This document shows positions 1-8,322 of a stretch of DNA of 64,000 bases, one piece after another (position 1 is the stretch's first letter; every line of letters begins with the position of its first letter). The notes beneath the pieces were generated by a model, which was not told where the DNA came from, searched no databases, and worked only from the letters and a program-made list of their open reading frames with translations. Source of the stretch: JACVRW01 sp963814095 (GTDB lineage Bacteria; Actinomycetota; Thermoleophilia; Solirubrobacterales; Thermoleophilaceae); assembly GCA_963814095.1 (NCBI GenBank), contig CAWFBT010000006.1, positions 186,001-250,000 on the forward strand. The letters are read 5' to 3'. The position numbers and the translations under genes were made by a program.

Positions 1-1348
1 GCTTGCGTTGCTTCTCGACCACGAGCAGCTCCACGCAGGGATCGATGCGAGGCGCCTGCTCACGCGAGCCGGGAGCCTCGCGGAGCGGCTCGAAACGCTC
101 GCCCCAGGTGCGCTCGAAGGCGAGGTCGACCGCGTCGAGGATCTCGCCGCGGGCGCGGAAGTTGACGGTGATGCTCTCGGCGCGGCCCGCCTCGACCGCC
201 TTGTCCCAGTGGCTGCGGAATACGCCGACGTCGGCGTTGCGGAAGCGGTAGATCGACTGGTTCTCGTCGCCGACGCGGAACAGGTTGTCGCGCGCGAGCA
301 GCTCGAGCAGCTCGTTCTGGAGCGGGTTCGTGTCCTGGAACTCGTCGACGAGGACGTGCGCGAAGCGCCCGGAGTAGGCCTCGCGCAGCCCGCTGTTGCC
401 GGCGAGCAGGTCGCGCGCGACCAGCTCGAGGTCCTCGAAGTCGAGTCCCGAGCGGTCCCGCTTGGCGCGCTCGTAGCGCTCGCCGAACAGCTCCAGGAGC
501 CCGCTCAGCATCGTGTGGTCGCGTTGCTCCTGGCGCGCGAGGATGAAGGAGCGGTACTCGCGGTAGGCGGTCTTGTAGTGCTCGCATGCCTGCGTGCTGA
601 GCGCCTTCGCGCGGCCCTTCAGCTCGATGCCCTTGAGCTCGGCGCCGTCCGGGATGCGGTCCTCGGCCAGCAGGTCGAGCGCCGCCTCGAGCCGCTCGAT
701 CGCGGCCGCCACCGTGGCTGAAGCCTTGCCCCGCCCGAGCTCCTCGAGCGCGCCGCGCGCGGCGGCCTCGAGCCGCTCCGCCTCGCCCGACGGCAGCGGT
801 GCGACCGTGGGCTCGAGCGCCGGCCGGCGCTGCCCGCGGCTGCGCAGGTGCGAGTAGGCGGTGCGCAGCATGTCGCGCAGGCGGTCCGGGGTGTGGGCGG
901 CCACCATCTCGATGCGGACGGGGTCGACGCCGTCCGCCATGAAGGCCTCGAGCGCGCCGTCGAAGGCCTCGATGGCGAGCCGGTCGGCCTCGACCTGGTC
1001 GAGGACGCGGAAGTCCGGATCGATGCCCGCGCTGAGCGCGTGTGCGCGCAGGATGCGCGCACACAGCCCGTGGATGGTCGAGATCCAGGCACCCTCGGCG
1101 GCACGGGCGTCGCCACGCCGGCCGAGCTCGAGGAAGCGCCGCCGCACGCGCGTCTTCATCTCCGCGGCGGCCTTCTCGGTGAACGTGATCGCGAGCATCG
1201 ACTCGACGGTGGCGTCGTCGTCGACCACGGCGCGCACGAAGCGCTCCACGAGCACCGTCGTCTTGCCGGTCCCGGCGCCGGCGCGCACCAGAAGCGACGC
1301 GTCGCGGCGCTCGACCGCGCGCGCCTGCTCGGTCGTCAGCGTCGTCAT
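1..1348 (-). CDS. addA: AddA/UvrD-type helicase-nuclease subunit (3' end outside window)
   Basis: Superfamily 1A DNA helicase, likely the AddA-type subunit of a double-strand-break resection complex. The frame is open from an ATG at 1346-1348 to the window edge (about 449 codons), so the C-terminal half is not seen. Visible motifs: Walker A GAGTGKT near residue 25, motif Ia TFTEKAAAEM, motif II DEFQDTNP near residue 335 and motif IV-like NFRARGEI. The ATG overlaps the stop of the upstream addB-like gene in an ATGA (1345-1348), which implies translational coupling. Whether a C-terminal RecB-type nuclease domain is present cannot be judged here; a UvrD/PcrA-like helicase without nuclease is the alternative. 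Confidence 0.9.
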   Translation of the reverse strand, partial: MTTLTTEQARAVERRDASLLVRAGAGTGKTTVLVERFVRAVVDDDATVESMLAITFTEKAAAEMKTRVRRRFLELGRRGDARAAEGAWISTIHGLCARILRAHALSAGIDPDFRVLDQVEADRLAIEAFDGALEAFMADGVDPVRIEMVAAHTPDRLRDMLRTAYSHLRSRGQRRPALEPTVAPLPSGEAERLEAAARGALEELGRGKASATVAAAIERLEAALDLLAEDRIPDGAELKGIELKGRAKALSTQACEHYKTAYREYRSFILARQEQRDHTMLSGLLELFGERYERAKRDRSGLDFEDLELVARDLLAGNSGLREAYSGRFAHVLVDEFQDTNPLQNELLELLARDNLFRVGDENQSIYRFRNADVGVFRSHWDKAVEAGRAESITVNFRARGEILDAVDLAFERTWGERFEPLREAPGSREQAPRIDPCVELLVVEKQRK

Positions 1349-4257
1349 CCCTCACTCCTGCAGATCGACGGGTACTTGCAGCCGCCCTGCCAGTCGCAGC
1401 GCTCCGGGGCCGGGCAGAGCCGGCCGGCGCGCATCTCGGCGTCGGTCGCGCGGATGCGGCCCAGCGCCCAGCCGAGCTTCTCGCGGAACTCGTCCTGCTC
1501 GAGCCGGTCGCCGGCCACCCAGCCCGAGCCGAGCTCCTCCACCTCGGCGGCGACCATCCCGCGTGGGCGCGGGTCGTCGGACCCGAGCGCCACGTACACA
1601 CCGCCCGCGGCGCGCAGCTCGAGCAGCCGCTCGACCACCAGCATGTAGAGCGCCGCCTGGAAGCGGTTCTCCTTCTCCCAGCTCGAGACCTTGTAGCGGT
1701 CGACGCGCTTGCCGCTCTTGTAGTCGATGACGAGCGCCAGGCCGTCGTAGGTGTCGACGCGGTCCATACGCCCGCGCACTCGCAAGCCGGCGGCGATCTC
1801 GACCGGCTCGTGGTCCTCCCCGTAGCCGAAGCGCAGCTCCATGTGCTCGGGCTGGAAGCGGCTGTCCGAGCGCGCCTCGGCGCGCAGGTGGCGCAGCAGG
1901 TCGAACTCGAGCCGCCGCGCCGCCGCCTTCACGCGCGTCTCCTTGGGCGAGATCGTGAACCCGGAACGGCGCTCGCGCAGCTCCTCGAGCAGGATGCGCT
2001 CGGCGCGCGTGAGGTTGGCGGGCGTGACGCGCCGCTCGCCGGTCTCCTCGCCGATCCGCAGGTAGGTGTGCTCGAGCACGGTGTGGGCGTAGTCGCCGCG
2101 CACCATCGCCTCCGGGTCGGGCTCGAGCGCCTCCGGGCGCAGCAGGTCCTCGACGAGCCACTTGACGGGGCAATCCGCGAAGCGCTCGAGCGCGCCCGCC
2201 GAGACGGCCTCGCGCTTCCCGAGCTCCTCGAGCAGCGACGCGCACGTGAGCGGCCCGGCCACGCGCTCCTCGCGGCGCGGCCCGGCGGCCGCCAGCGCGC
2301 GATCCCACTCCGCCGCGGTCGGGGCGGTCTCGGGCGTCCAGGTCACGTCCGAGAGCGAGCGGGCGCGCACCTGCGGCTCCGCGAGCTGCTCGCGGGCGTC
2401 CTCGACGAAGAACGATTCGGCCTGCGGATTGCCCTCCTCGTCGCTCGAGCGCGAGGAGAGCACGAGCAGCCGCTCGGCACGCGACGCGCAGACGTAGAAG
2501 AGGTAGCGCTCGCGGTCGAGAGCCTCCTCGCGCACCGGCAGCACGAGCCCGGTCGCGCTCGCGATCGCGCGCCGGTCCTCGTCCGACAGGAACGGCTCGG
2601 GCGTCGCGCCGCGCGGGAACTCGCCCTCCTGCAGGCCGCAGACGAAGACCGCCTCGAAGCGGCGCGCCCGGATCGCCTCCGGCGTCGCGACCTGGACGCG
2701 GTCGGGCTGCGGGTTGTCGCCCACGTGCACCTCGAGCTGCTCCAGCACGCGGTGCACGCGCGCGGCGTCGACGCGTCCGCTGCCGGCCGCGCCCGGGCGC
2801 AACGCGTCGCGCAGCGCGGCGAGCGCCGCCTGGCCCTCGCGCAGCGCGCGCGCCTCCTCGAGCTCGGGGCCGTGCAGCACGGCCGCCTGGCGCTCGTGCG
2901 GCGCCGCGAACAGGCTTCCGAGCCGCTGCTCGAGCTCGGCGACGAAGGCGCTGGCGTCGCGTGCCCGCGTGAGCCGGTCGAGCTCACCGAGCTCGAAGTT
3001 GTCGCGCTCCCAGAGCTCGCGCGCCTGCGCGGCGCTGTGCGCGCCCTCACGGCGTACCGCGGCCTCGAGCCGGTCCGCCATGCCCGTCACGCGGAGGCGC
3101 CCGGGGGTGCGCAGATAGGCGAGCAGGTCGTCGGCGCTGCCGCCGAGCGACGCGCAGCGGATCAGTGCCAGCAGCCCGCGCCCGATTCCCGTGTGGCCGA
3201 ACGGGACGCGGCGGTCGATCGAGTATGGGATCCCGTAGGCGCCAAAGACCTGCTCGAGCAGCGACGCGTACGAGCTCGGCCTGCGGAAGACGACCGCCAC
3301 GTCGCCCGGCTCGGTCCCCTCGCGCAGCAGCTCGAGGATCCGCGCTGCCGCGAGCTCGACCTCCGCGCGCTCGCCGCCGGCGCTGTGGAAGCAGATCGCG
3401 GAGCCGGGATCGACCGGCTCGCCGGGTGCCTCGAAGAGGCGCCGCTCGAGCTGGTGTAGCGCTCCGCGCGAGCCCTCCGCGTAGTGGACGTCGACCGGCT
3501 CCAGCGCCAGCTCGTCGGCGCCACGGGCGAGCAGCTCCTGCCTGATGCGCGCCGTCGCGCGGAAGGCGTCGCGGCCTGGCTCGAACGGCAGCGACACCTT
3601 CACGTCGGCGCCGCAGCGAGCCGCGATCGTCTCGAGCGCATCGAGCTCGAGCGGGGTGAAGTCGTCGAACCCGTAGACGAACAGCGGCGTGCCGCCCCAG
3701 GCGTCCGGTTCGCTCCGCAGGGCGTCGAGCGCGCGCCAGGCGAACACGTCCGCGTCGACCACCCCGGCGCGGTCGAGCCCCGCCCGGTAGCCGCGGTAGA
3801 GCGCCGCCACCTCGTCCGCGTACGGGCGCCGCGGCCCATCGCCCGCCCAGTCGCGCAGCGCGCGCGTGAAGCGCGCCGGGTCCACCATCGAGCGCCCGAG
3901 CTCCGCCACGAAGCGAGTCGCGGCCCGCACGAACCCCGGCAGCGCCGCCGACTCCGCCAGCACGTCCAGGCTCGCCGCCTGGACCGCCTCCTCCACGATC
4001 AGCTCGCGCTGCACCTCCGAGGCGGTGCGCTCTCCGTAGCCGGCGCGGCGGGCGATCTCCTGGAAGAGCCAGCCGAAGCGCAGCACGCGCGCGCCGAACA
4101 CGGCTCCGCGCTCCGCGAGCTCGCGCTGAGCGTGCTCGACGTCCCCGAAGGTGGGCACGAGCAGGATGGGATCCTCGGCGAGGCGCGCCCTGAGCCCGCC
4201 CAGCACCTCGCCCGCCTTGGCGGCGTTGGCTGGTCCGGTTACGAGCGTGAGCGGCAC
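1345..4257 (-). CDS. addB: AddB-like PD-(D/E)XK nuclease/helicase-like subunit
   Basis: 970 aa, the length expected for the AddB-like partner of AddA in end resection. The N-terminus (LVTGPANAAKAGEVL) has only a degenerate Walker A, so this subunit probably does not hydrolyse ATP there. UvrD-C-like features lie in the middle (CGLQEGEFPRG). The C-terminal nuclease domain carries RMDRVDTYDG followed by VIDYKSGKR, the D...xxK catalytic signature of PD-(D/E)XK enzymes. It ends in four cysteines spaced by five residues (CPAPERC, CDWQGGC, CKYPSIC), consistent with the iron-sulfur pin of AddB/AdnB-type nucleases. It sits directly upstream of addA with a 4-bp overlap, so both subunits are probably made in equal amounts. 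Confidence 0.88.
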   Translation of the reverse strand: MPLTLVTGPANAAKAGEVLGGLRARLAEDPILLVPTFGDVEHAQRELAERGAVFGARVLRFGWLFQEIARRAGYGERTASEVQRELIVEEAVQAASLDVLAESAALPGFVRAATRFVAELGRSMVDPARFTRALRDWAGDGPRRPYADEVAALYRGYRAGLDRAGVVDADVFAWRALDALRSEPDAWGGTPLFVYGFDDFTPLELDALETIAARCGADVKVSLPFEPGRDAFRATARIRQELLARGADELALEPVDVHYAEGSRGALHQLERRLFEAPGEPVDPGSAICFHSAGGERAEVELAAARILELLREGTEPGDVAVVFRRPSSYASLLEQVFGAYGIPYSIDRRVPFGHTGIGRGLLALIRCASLGGSADDLLAYLRTPGRLRVTGMADRLEAAVRREGAHSAAQARELWERDNFELGELDRLTRARDASAFVAELEQRLGSLFAAPHERQAAVLHGPELEEARALREGQAALAALRDALRPGAAGSGRVDAARVHRVLEQLEVHVGDNPQPDRVQVATPEAIRARRFEAVFVCGLQEGEFPRGATPEPFLSDEDRRAIASATGLVLPVREEALDRERYLFYVCASRAERLLVLSSRSSDEEGNPQAESFFVEDAREQLAEPQVRARSLSDVTWTPETAPTAAEWDRALAAAGPRREERVAGPLTCASLLEELGKREAVSAGALERFADCPVKWLVEDLLRPEALEPDPEAMVRGDYAHTVLEHTYLRIGEETGERRVTPANLTRAERILLEELRERRSGFTISPKETRVKAAARRLEFDLLRHLRAEARSDSRFQPEHMELRFGYGEDHEPVEIAAGLRVRGRMDRVDTYDGLALVIDYKSGKRVDRYKVSSWEKENRFQAALYMLVVERLLELRAAGGVYVALGSDDPRPRGMVAAEVEELGSGWVAGDRLEQDEFREKLGWALGRIRATDAEMRAGRLCPAPERCDWQGGCKYPSICRSEG

Positions 4258-4302
4258 AACCGATAGAGGTAGCGCGCGGTCACGACGGAGAGATGGTCGG
4301 GC

Positions 4303-5034
4303 TCAGCCGCCCGGATCTGACGGAAGGAGCGGATCGCTGCGCACTCGGCCGAGCGGAGTGCTGGCGCCCGACGGCTCGGAGGCCTTCAGCGCACCCGCCG
4401 TGGCCGCTGCCTCCAGGGCCTGTGCAAAGCGCGCGGGCGGCAGCATCACCGGAGCCTCCTGCAGCTCCCAGCCGCGGTTGGGGCGCATGATCCAGCGCGC
4501 GATCCGGACGCGCTCGCCGTCCAGGCGCTCGACGCGCAGCTCGTCGCGAAGCTCACCGGAGCGACCGGGGCTCGCCCCCTGGGCGTTCGCCCCCGTCTCG
4601 GCGCCGGCGTCGAGGCCGAGCGGCCCGAGCAGCTCCTTCTGGGCGGCCTCGCCCAGCAGCGCGGGCAGGTCGCGCAGCGCCAGGACCGGCGCCTCGCGCA
4701 TGAGCTGTCCGGCGTGCCAGCCCGCGAGTCGCAGGCCTCCGGGCACCTTCTCGAGCCGGATCTCGCGACCGTCCTCGTACGGGCCCGCGGAGGCGAACTC
4801 GCCGCGCGACATCCGCGCCCGGGCGCCGGTGGCGCTGCTGCGCGCCGCGCCGGCCTTGCGGGCGCCACCGCTCGTCGTCCGTCGCGGCCGGGCCGGCTTC
4901 AGGTTCGGATCCAGCACGGTGCCCTTGGAGCAGATCGGGCAGTCCGCCGTGAAGCGGTTGTGGCGGCAGAAGGTGGGCACCTCGCTGAAATCTAGCTGTC
5001 CCCCTCCGCCAGCCGGTGACGCGGCTGCCACCAT
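4303..5034 (-). CDS. Hypothetical protein with N-terminal Cys motif
   Basis: 243 aa, not recognised. Near residue 23 there is a Cys/His cluster (FCRHNRFTADCPICSKG) that could bind a metal, followed by a basic Arg/Ala-rich linker (about residues 45-75) and a mixed alpha/beta region with IRLEKVPGGLRLAGW. No signal peptide or membrane segment. The ATG at 5032-5034 lies only 7 bp from the divergent start of the metallophosphoesterase, so the true start may be further inside. A long overlapping frame with different product covers part of it, but codon bias and the Cys motif favour this frame. Confidence 0.6.
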   Translation of the reverse strand: MVAAASPAGGGGQLDFSEVPTFCRHNRFTADCPICSKGTVLDPNLKPARPRRTTSGGARKAGAARSSATGARARMSRGEFASAGPYEDGREIRLEKVPGGLRLAGWHAGQLMREAPVLALRDLPALLGEAAQKELLGPLGLDAGAETGANAQGASPGRSGELRDELRVERLDGERVRIARWIMRPNRGWELQEAPVMLPPARFAQALEAAATAGALKASEPSGASTPLGRVRSDPLLPSDPGG

Positions 5035-5041
5035 CTCGCGA

Positions 5042-6150
5042 ATGCGGACGGCGGTGGTCTCGGACCTTCACCTCGGCGCGCTCGGCGGCGCCGACGTCGC
5101 GCGCGACCCAGATGTCCGTGAGCGGCTCGTCGAGGCACTGAGCGGCGCCGACCGGGTCGTCCTCCTTGGCGACGCGCTCGAGCTGCGCGAGCGCCCACTC
5201 GCCCAGGCGCTGGAGGTGGCCCAGCCGCTGATCCACGCGCCTCGGCAAGGCGCTCGCGGGCCGGACGCTCGTCTTCGTGCCCGGGAACCACGACCACGCC
5301 CTGGCGGAGCCGTGGCTCGCGCGGCTCCGGCTCGACGGGGCCAGGCTCGCGTCGGACGGCGAGTGGCCCGTGAGCCCCGCCGACGGCCCCGCGGGACGGC
5401 TCGCGGAGGCGATGCCCGAGGTCGACCTGCGGCTCGCCTATCCCGGGCCTGTGGCTGCGCCCCGACGTTTACGCGACCCACGGCCACTACCTCGACCTCG
5501 ACCTGACGATCCCAAGGCTCGAGTCGGTCGCCGCATCGGTGATGGGCCGGGTCACGGGCCGCGGCAGGAACTGCTCGTCGGCGGCCGACTACGAGGCCGT
5601 GCTCGGGCCGATCTACGCGTTCTACGAGCGGCTGGCGGACGGTGCCGGCCCGGAGACGCTCAGCCGCGGCGGCACGCTGTCGCGCACCGTCTGGAAGCGC
5701 GCGACCGGGGAGGGCCGCGCCGGTCGGGTCCTCGTGGGGCGGGTCGCGATTCCAGGAGCCGTCGGAGTGCTCAACCGGCTCGGCCTGGGCCCCTTCGGCA
5801 CGGAGCTCACGGGTGTCGAGCTGCGCCGGTCCGGACTGCTGGCGATGGGCCGTGTGGCAGACACGCTCGCGCCGGAGGCCGAGCACGTGCTGTTCGGGCA
5901 CACCCACCGGGCCGGCCCGCTCGCGGGCGATGACCTGGCCGAGTGGACGACCCTGTCGGGCTCACGGCTCTGGAACTCCGGCACCTGGTTCCGCGAATCC
6001 GCCTTCATCCAGGACGGCGATCTCGACAATCCCTACCTTCCGGGGACCGTGCTGACGCTCGACGACGAGGGTCCGCCGCGGCTCGAGAACGCGTTGAAGG
6101 GCTACGCCGCCGCCGGCATTGGCTCCGGCACCGACGCGCCGAGCGCGTAG
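5042..6150 (+). CDS. Metallophosphoesterase, frameshifted twice
   Basis: Calcineurin-like phosphoesterase. All metal-site motifs are present but in three reading frames: SDLHLG and LLGDALEL (frame starting at ATG 5042), PGNHDHAL (next frame), FGHTHRAG near the C-terminus (third frame). Removing one base in gcgcctcgg (about 5240) and one in cccgggcct (about 5449) restores a continuous protein: LIHALGKALAGRTLV then PGNHD, and LAYPGLWLRPDVYATHGHY. Both errors are surplus bases. The last 49 bp overlap the convergent monooxygenase; one more surplus base near 6085 would end the protein at TGA 6095, before that gene. Substrate unknown. Confidence 0.75.
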
Positions 6151-7583
6151 GCGGCCTCGTCGAACTCGCGCAGGCGTTGGCGGAAGGGCCAGGTGAACGT
6201 CGGCCAGAGCGTCGAGTTGTGGCCGTTGGCGTCGATGTACCAGCTCCTGCAGCCGCCCGAGACCCAGACGGTGCCGTCCGTCATGCGGTCGATCTCGACG
6301 TTGTAGGCGGCCTGGGCCTCGGGGCGGACCTCGAGCGTGCGCGCGCCGTTGCGGTCCAGGGCGCGCAGCGCGCCGGTCAGGTACCGGATCTGGGCCTCGA
6401 TCATGAACACGATCGAGTTGTGGCCGAGCCCGGTGTTGGGGCCGACGAGGAAGAACAGGTTCGGGTAGCCGGCCACCGCGGAGCCCTTGTAGGCCGCGGG
6501 CGAGCCGCCCCAGGTCTCCGAGAGCGTCCGCCCCTCGCGCCCGCGGATGCGCGTCGCGATCGGGATGTCGGTCACGTGGAAGCCGGTGCCGAAGATGATC
6601 GTGTCCACCTGGCGCTCGACGCCGTCCCGGTCGACGATCGAGTGCGGCCGGACTTCGCGAATGCCGCCCGTGACCAGCTCGACGTTCGGCTTGACGAGCG
6701 TGGGATACCACTCGTCGGTCGGCAGGATGCGCTTGCAGCCCATCGCGTAGCGCGGCCGCAGCTTCTCCCGCAGCGCCGGGTCGTCGACCTGGTCGTGCAG
6801 GTGCCGCAGCGCGAGCTTCTCGACGAGGTGGCCGAGCCGCGGGCGCCGGAACTGCAGCACGAAGGTCTCGCGTGCCCAGTAGATGCCGGCGCGCATTGCG
6901 AGCTGTGCGGGCGGGAAGACGCGGTAGACGGCGCGCTCCCAGCGGCGGAGCGGCCGGTTGGGGTGCGGCACCACCCACGGCGCCGTGCGCTGGAAGACGT
7001 GCAGCTGCTCGACCTTCGGCTGGATCTTCGGGACGAACTGAATCGCCGACGCGCCCGTCCCGATCACGGCCACGCGCTCGCCCGCGAGCTCGTGCTCGTG
7101 GTCCCAGCGTGCGGAGTGGAAGGTCGTGCCCTCGAAGCTCTCGAGGCCGGGCAGATCGGGCGTGATCGGGTCGCTCAGCGGCCCCTGGGCGGCGATCACG
7201 ACGTCGGCGGTCAGCTCGCCCTGCGACGTCTCGATCCGCCACAGCTGCGCGTCGTCGTCCCAGTCGGCGGCGACGAGCTCGCAGTCGAAGCGGATGTGCG
7301 GCATCACGCCGTGGCGCTCGGCGCAGTCGCGCAGGTAGTCGAGGATCTCGGGCTGCGGCGAGAACGTGCTCGACCAGTTCGGGTTCGGTGCGAACGAGAA
7401 CGAGTAGAGGTGCGAGGGCACGTCGCAGCGGCAGCCGGGATAGGTGTTGTCGCGCCAGGTGCCGCCGATGTCCGAGGCGCGCTCGAGCACGACGAAGTCG
7501 AGCTCGCCCTCCTGCCGCAGCTTTATCGCCATCCCGAGGCCGGAGAAGCCGGCGCCGACGATGGCGATCCGATGGTGGGTCAC
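6102..7583 (-). CDS. FAD-dependent Baeyer-Villiger-type monooxygenase
   Basis: Flavin-containing monooxygenase, 493 aa from a GTG at 7581-7583 preceded by GGAGG. N-terminal FAD Rossmann motif IVGAGFSGLG, active-site stretch WRDNTYPGCRCD, the Baeyer-Villiger fingerprint FxGxxxHxxxWD (FEGTTFHSARWD) and the second nucleotide motif VIGTGASAIQF for NADPH. It would insert oxygen next to ketones or oxidise soft nucleophiles; the physiological substrate is not evident. The GTG overlaps the stop of the TetR gene (GTGA), so the two are co-translated, which makes the regulator the probable controller of this enzyme. Confidence 0.9.
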   Translation of the reverse strand: MTHHRIAIVGAGFSGLGMAIKLRQEGELDFVVLERASDIGGTWRDNTYPGCRCDVPSHLYSFSFAPNPNWSSTFSPQPEILDYLRDCAERHGVMPHIRFDCELVAADWDDDAQLWRIETSQGELTADVVIAAQGPLSDPITPDLPGLESFEGTTFHSARWDHEHELAGERVAVIGTGASAIQFVPKIQPKVEQLHVFQRTAPWVVPHPNRPLRRWERAVYRVFPPAQLAMRAGIYWARETFVLQFRRPRLGHLVEKLALRHLHDQVDDPALREKLRPRYAMGCKRILPTDEWYPTLVKPNVELVTGGIREVRPHSIVDRDGVERQVDTIIFGTGFHVTDIPIATRIRGREGRTLSETWGGSPAAYKGSAVAGYPNLFFLVGPNTGLGHNSIVFMIEAQIRYLTGALRALDRNGARTLEVRPEAQAAYNVEIDRMTDGTVWVSGGCRSWYIDANGHNSTLWPTFTWPFRQRLREFDEAAYALGASVPEPMPAAA

Positions 7584-8182
7584 GTGAACCTCCGCAGTCC
7601 CGGCAGCAGGAGCTCGACGGTCCAGTCGGCGAGCCGCTCGATTGGCACATCCGGGTGCTCCCACATCCAGTGGGCCACCCCCTCGTAGGCGGAGTTGACG
7701 GCATGGGCAGCCAGCTCGAGCTCGCGCGGGTCGGCGTCCGGCGGCGCCTTCTCGAGCAGCAGCTCGTGCACGAGCGCCGCCTGGCGCCGGCGCACCTCGA
7801 TCGCGGCGTCCGAGAAGCGCCCCTCCATCATCAGCTCCCAGGCGACGCGGTTGTCCGCGGCGAAGCGCAGGAAGGCAAGCCCGCCCGCGCGCACGCGGGC
7901 CTCCGGCTCGCTCTCGGCGCGCACGGCCTCGGCCACCAGCGTGGCGAGCCGCTCGGCCGAGCGCTCGAGACAGGCACGGAAGAGCCCGTCCTTGCTGCCG
8001 AAGAGCTCGTATACGACGGGCTTGGTCACCCCGGCGCGGCGGGCGAGCTCGTCCATCGACGAGCCCTGGTAGCCGCGCTCGCTGAAGAGCTCCTCCGCGA
8101 GCTCGACGATCTGCCGCTCGCGCACGGCCCGCGGCACGCGGCCGTGGGCGAAGTCCTCTATGCGTGCGCTTGCGGGTTCCAC
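7580..8182 (-). CDS. TetR-family transcriptional regulator
   Basis: 200 aa. N-terminal helix-turn-helix in the TetR pattern: IVELAEELFSERGY then ARRAGVTKPVVYELFGSK. The C-terminal ligand-binding region is typical of the family in length. It starts at GTG 8180-8182, or at an internal GTG in the VPRAVRERQ stretch, which is where the conserved domain begins. It lies in one operon with the monooxygenase (4-bp overlap) and has two palindromes directly upstream (8182-8209), so autorepression released by the monooxygenase substrate is the simplest model. Confidence 0.9.
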   Translation of the reverse strand: MEPASARIEDFAHGRVPRAVRERQIVELAEELFSERGYQGSSMDELARRAGVTKPVVYELFGSKDGLFRACLERSAERLATLVAEAVRAESEPEARVRAGGLAFLRFAADNRVAWELMMEGRFSDAAIEVRRRQAALVHELLLEKAPPDADPRELELAAHAVNSAYEGVAHWMWEHPDVPIERLADWTVELLLPGLRRFT

Positions 8183-8209
8183 CTACCGCGCGTAGGTTAC
8201 CGTCGGTAA
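8182..8209. promoter_or_regulatory. Two operator-like palindromes upstream of tetR
   Basis: Two adjacent inverted repeats: CCTAC-CGCGC-GTAGG (8182-8196) and TTACCG-T-CGGTAA (8197-8209, six-base arms around one base). The second has the size and symmetry of a TetR-family operator. The first touches the GTG start, so a bound repressor would block initiation; a leaderless or very short leader is possible if the GTG at 8182 is right. Confidence 0.6.
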
Positions 8210-8242
8210 GGCAGCAGTCAAGGGGTACCTGACGTGACGCTA

Positions 8243-8277
8243 GGTGCGTTGACGGCGTATATCGCCGTCAATGCACC
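8243..8277 (-). terminator. Hairpin downstream of topB
   Basis: Inverted repeat with arms TTGACGGCG and CGCCGTCAA around TATAT, extended by GGTGCG/TGCACC with one G-T pair (about 15 bp stem, 5-nt loop). It begins 46 nt beyond the topoisomerase stop codon in the direction of transcription and lacks a strong T tract, as is usual in G+C-rich actinobacteria. Confidence 0.6.
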
Positions 8278-8322
8278 GCGGATGACCGGAGGCGCCGGAT
8301 CCGACCCCCTCACTGCCGCCGT

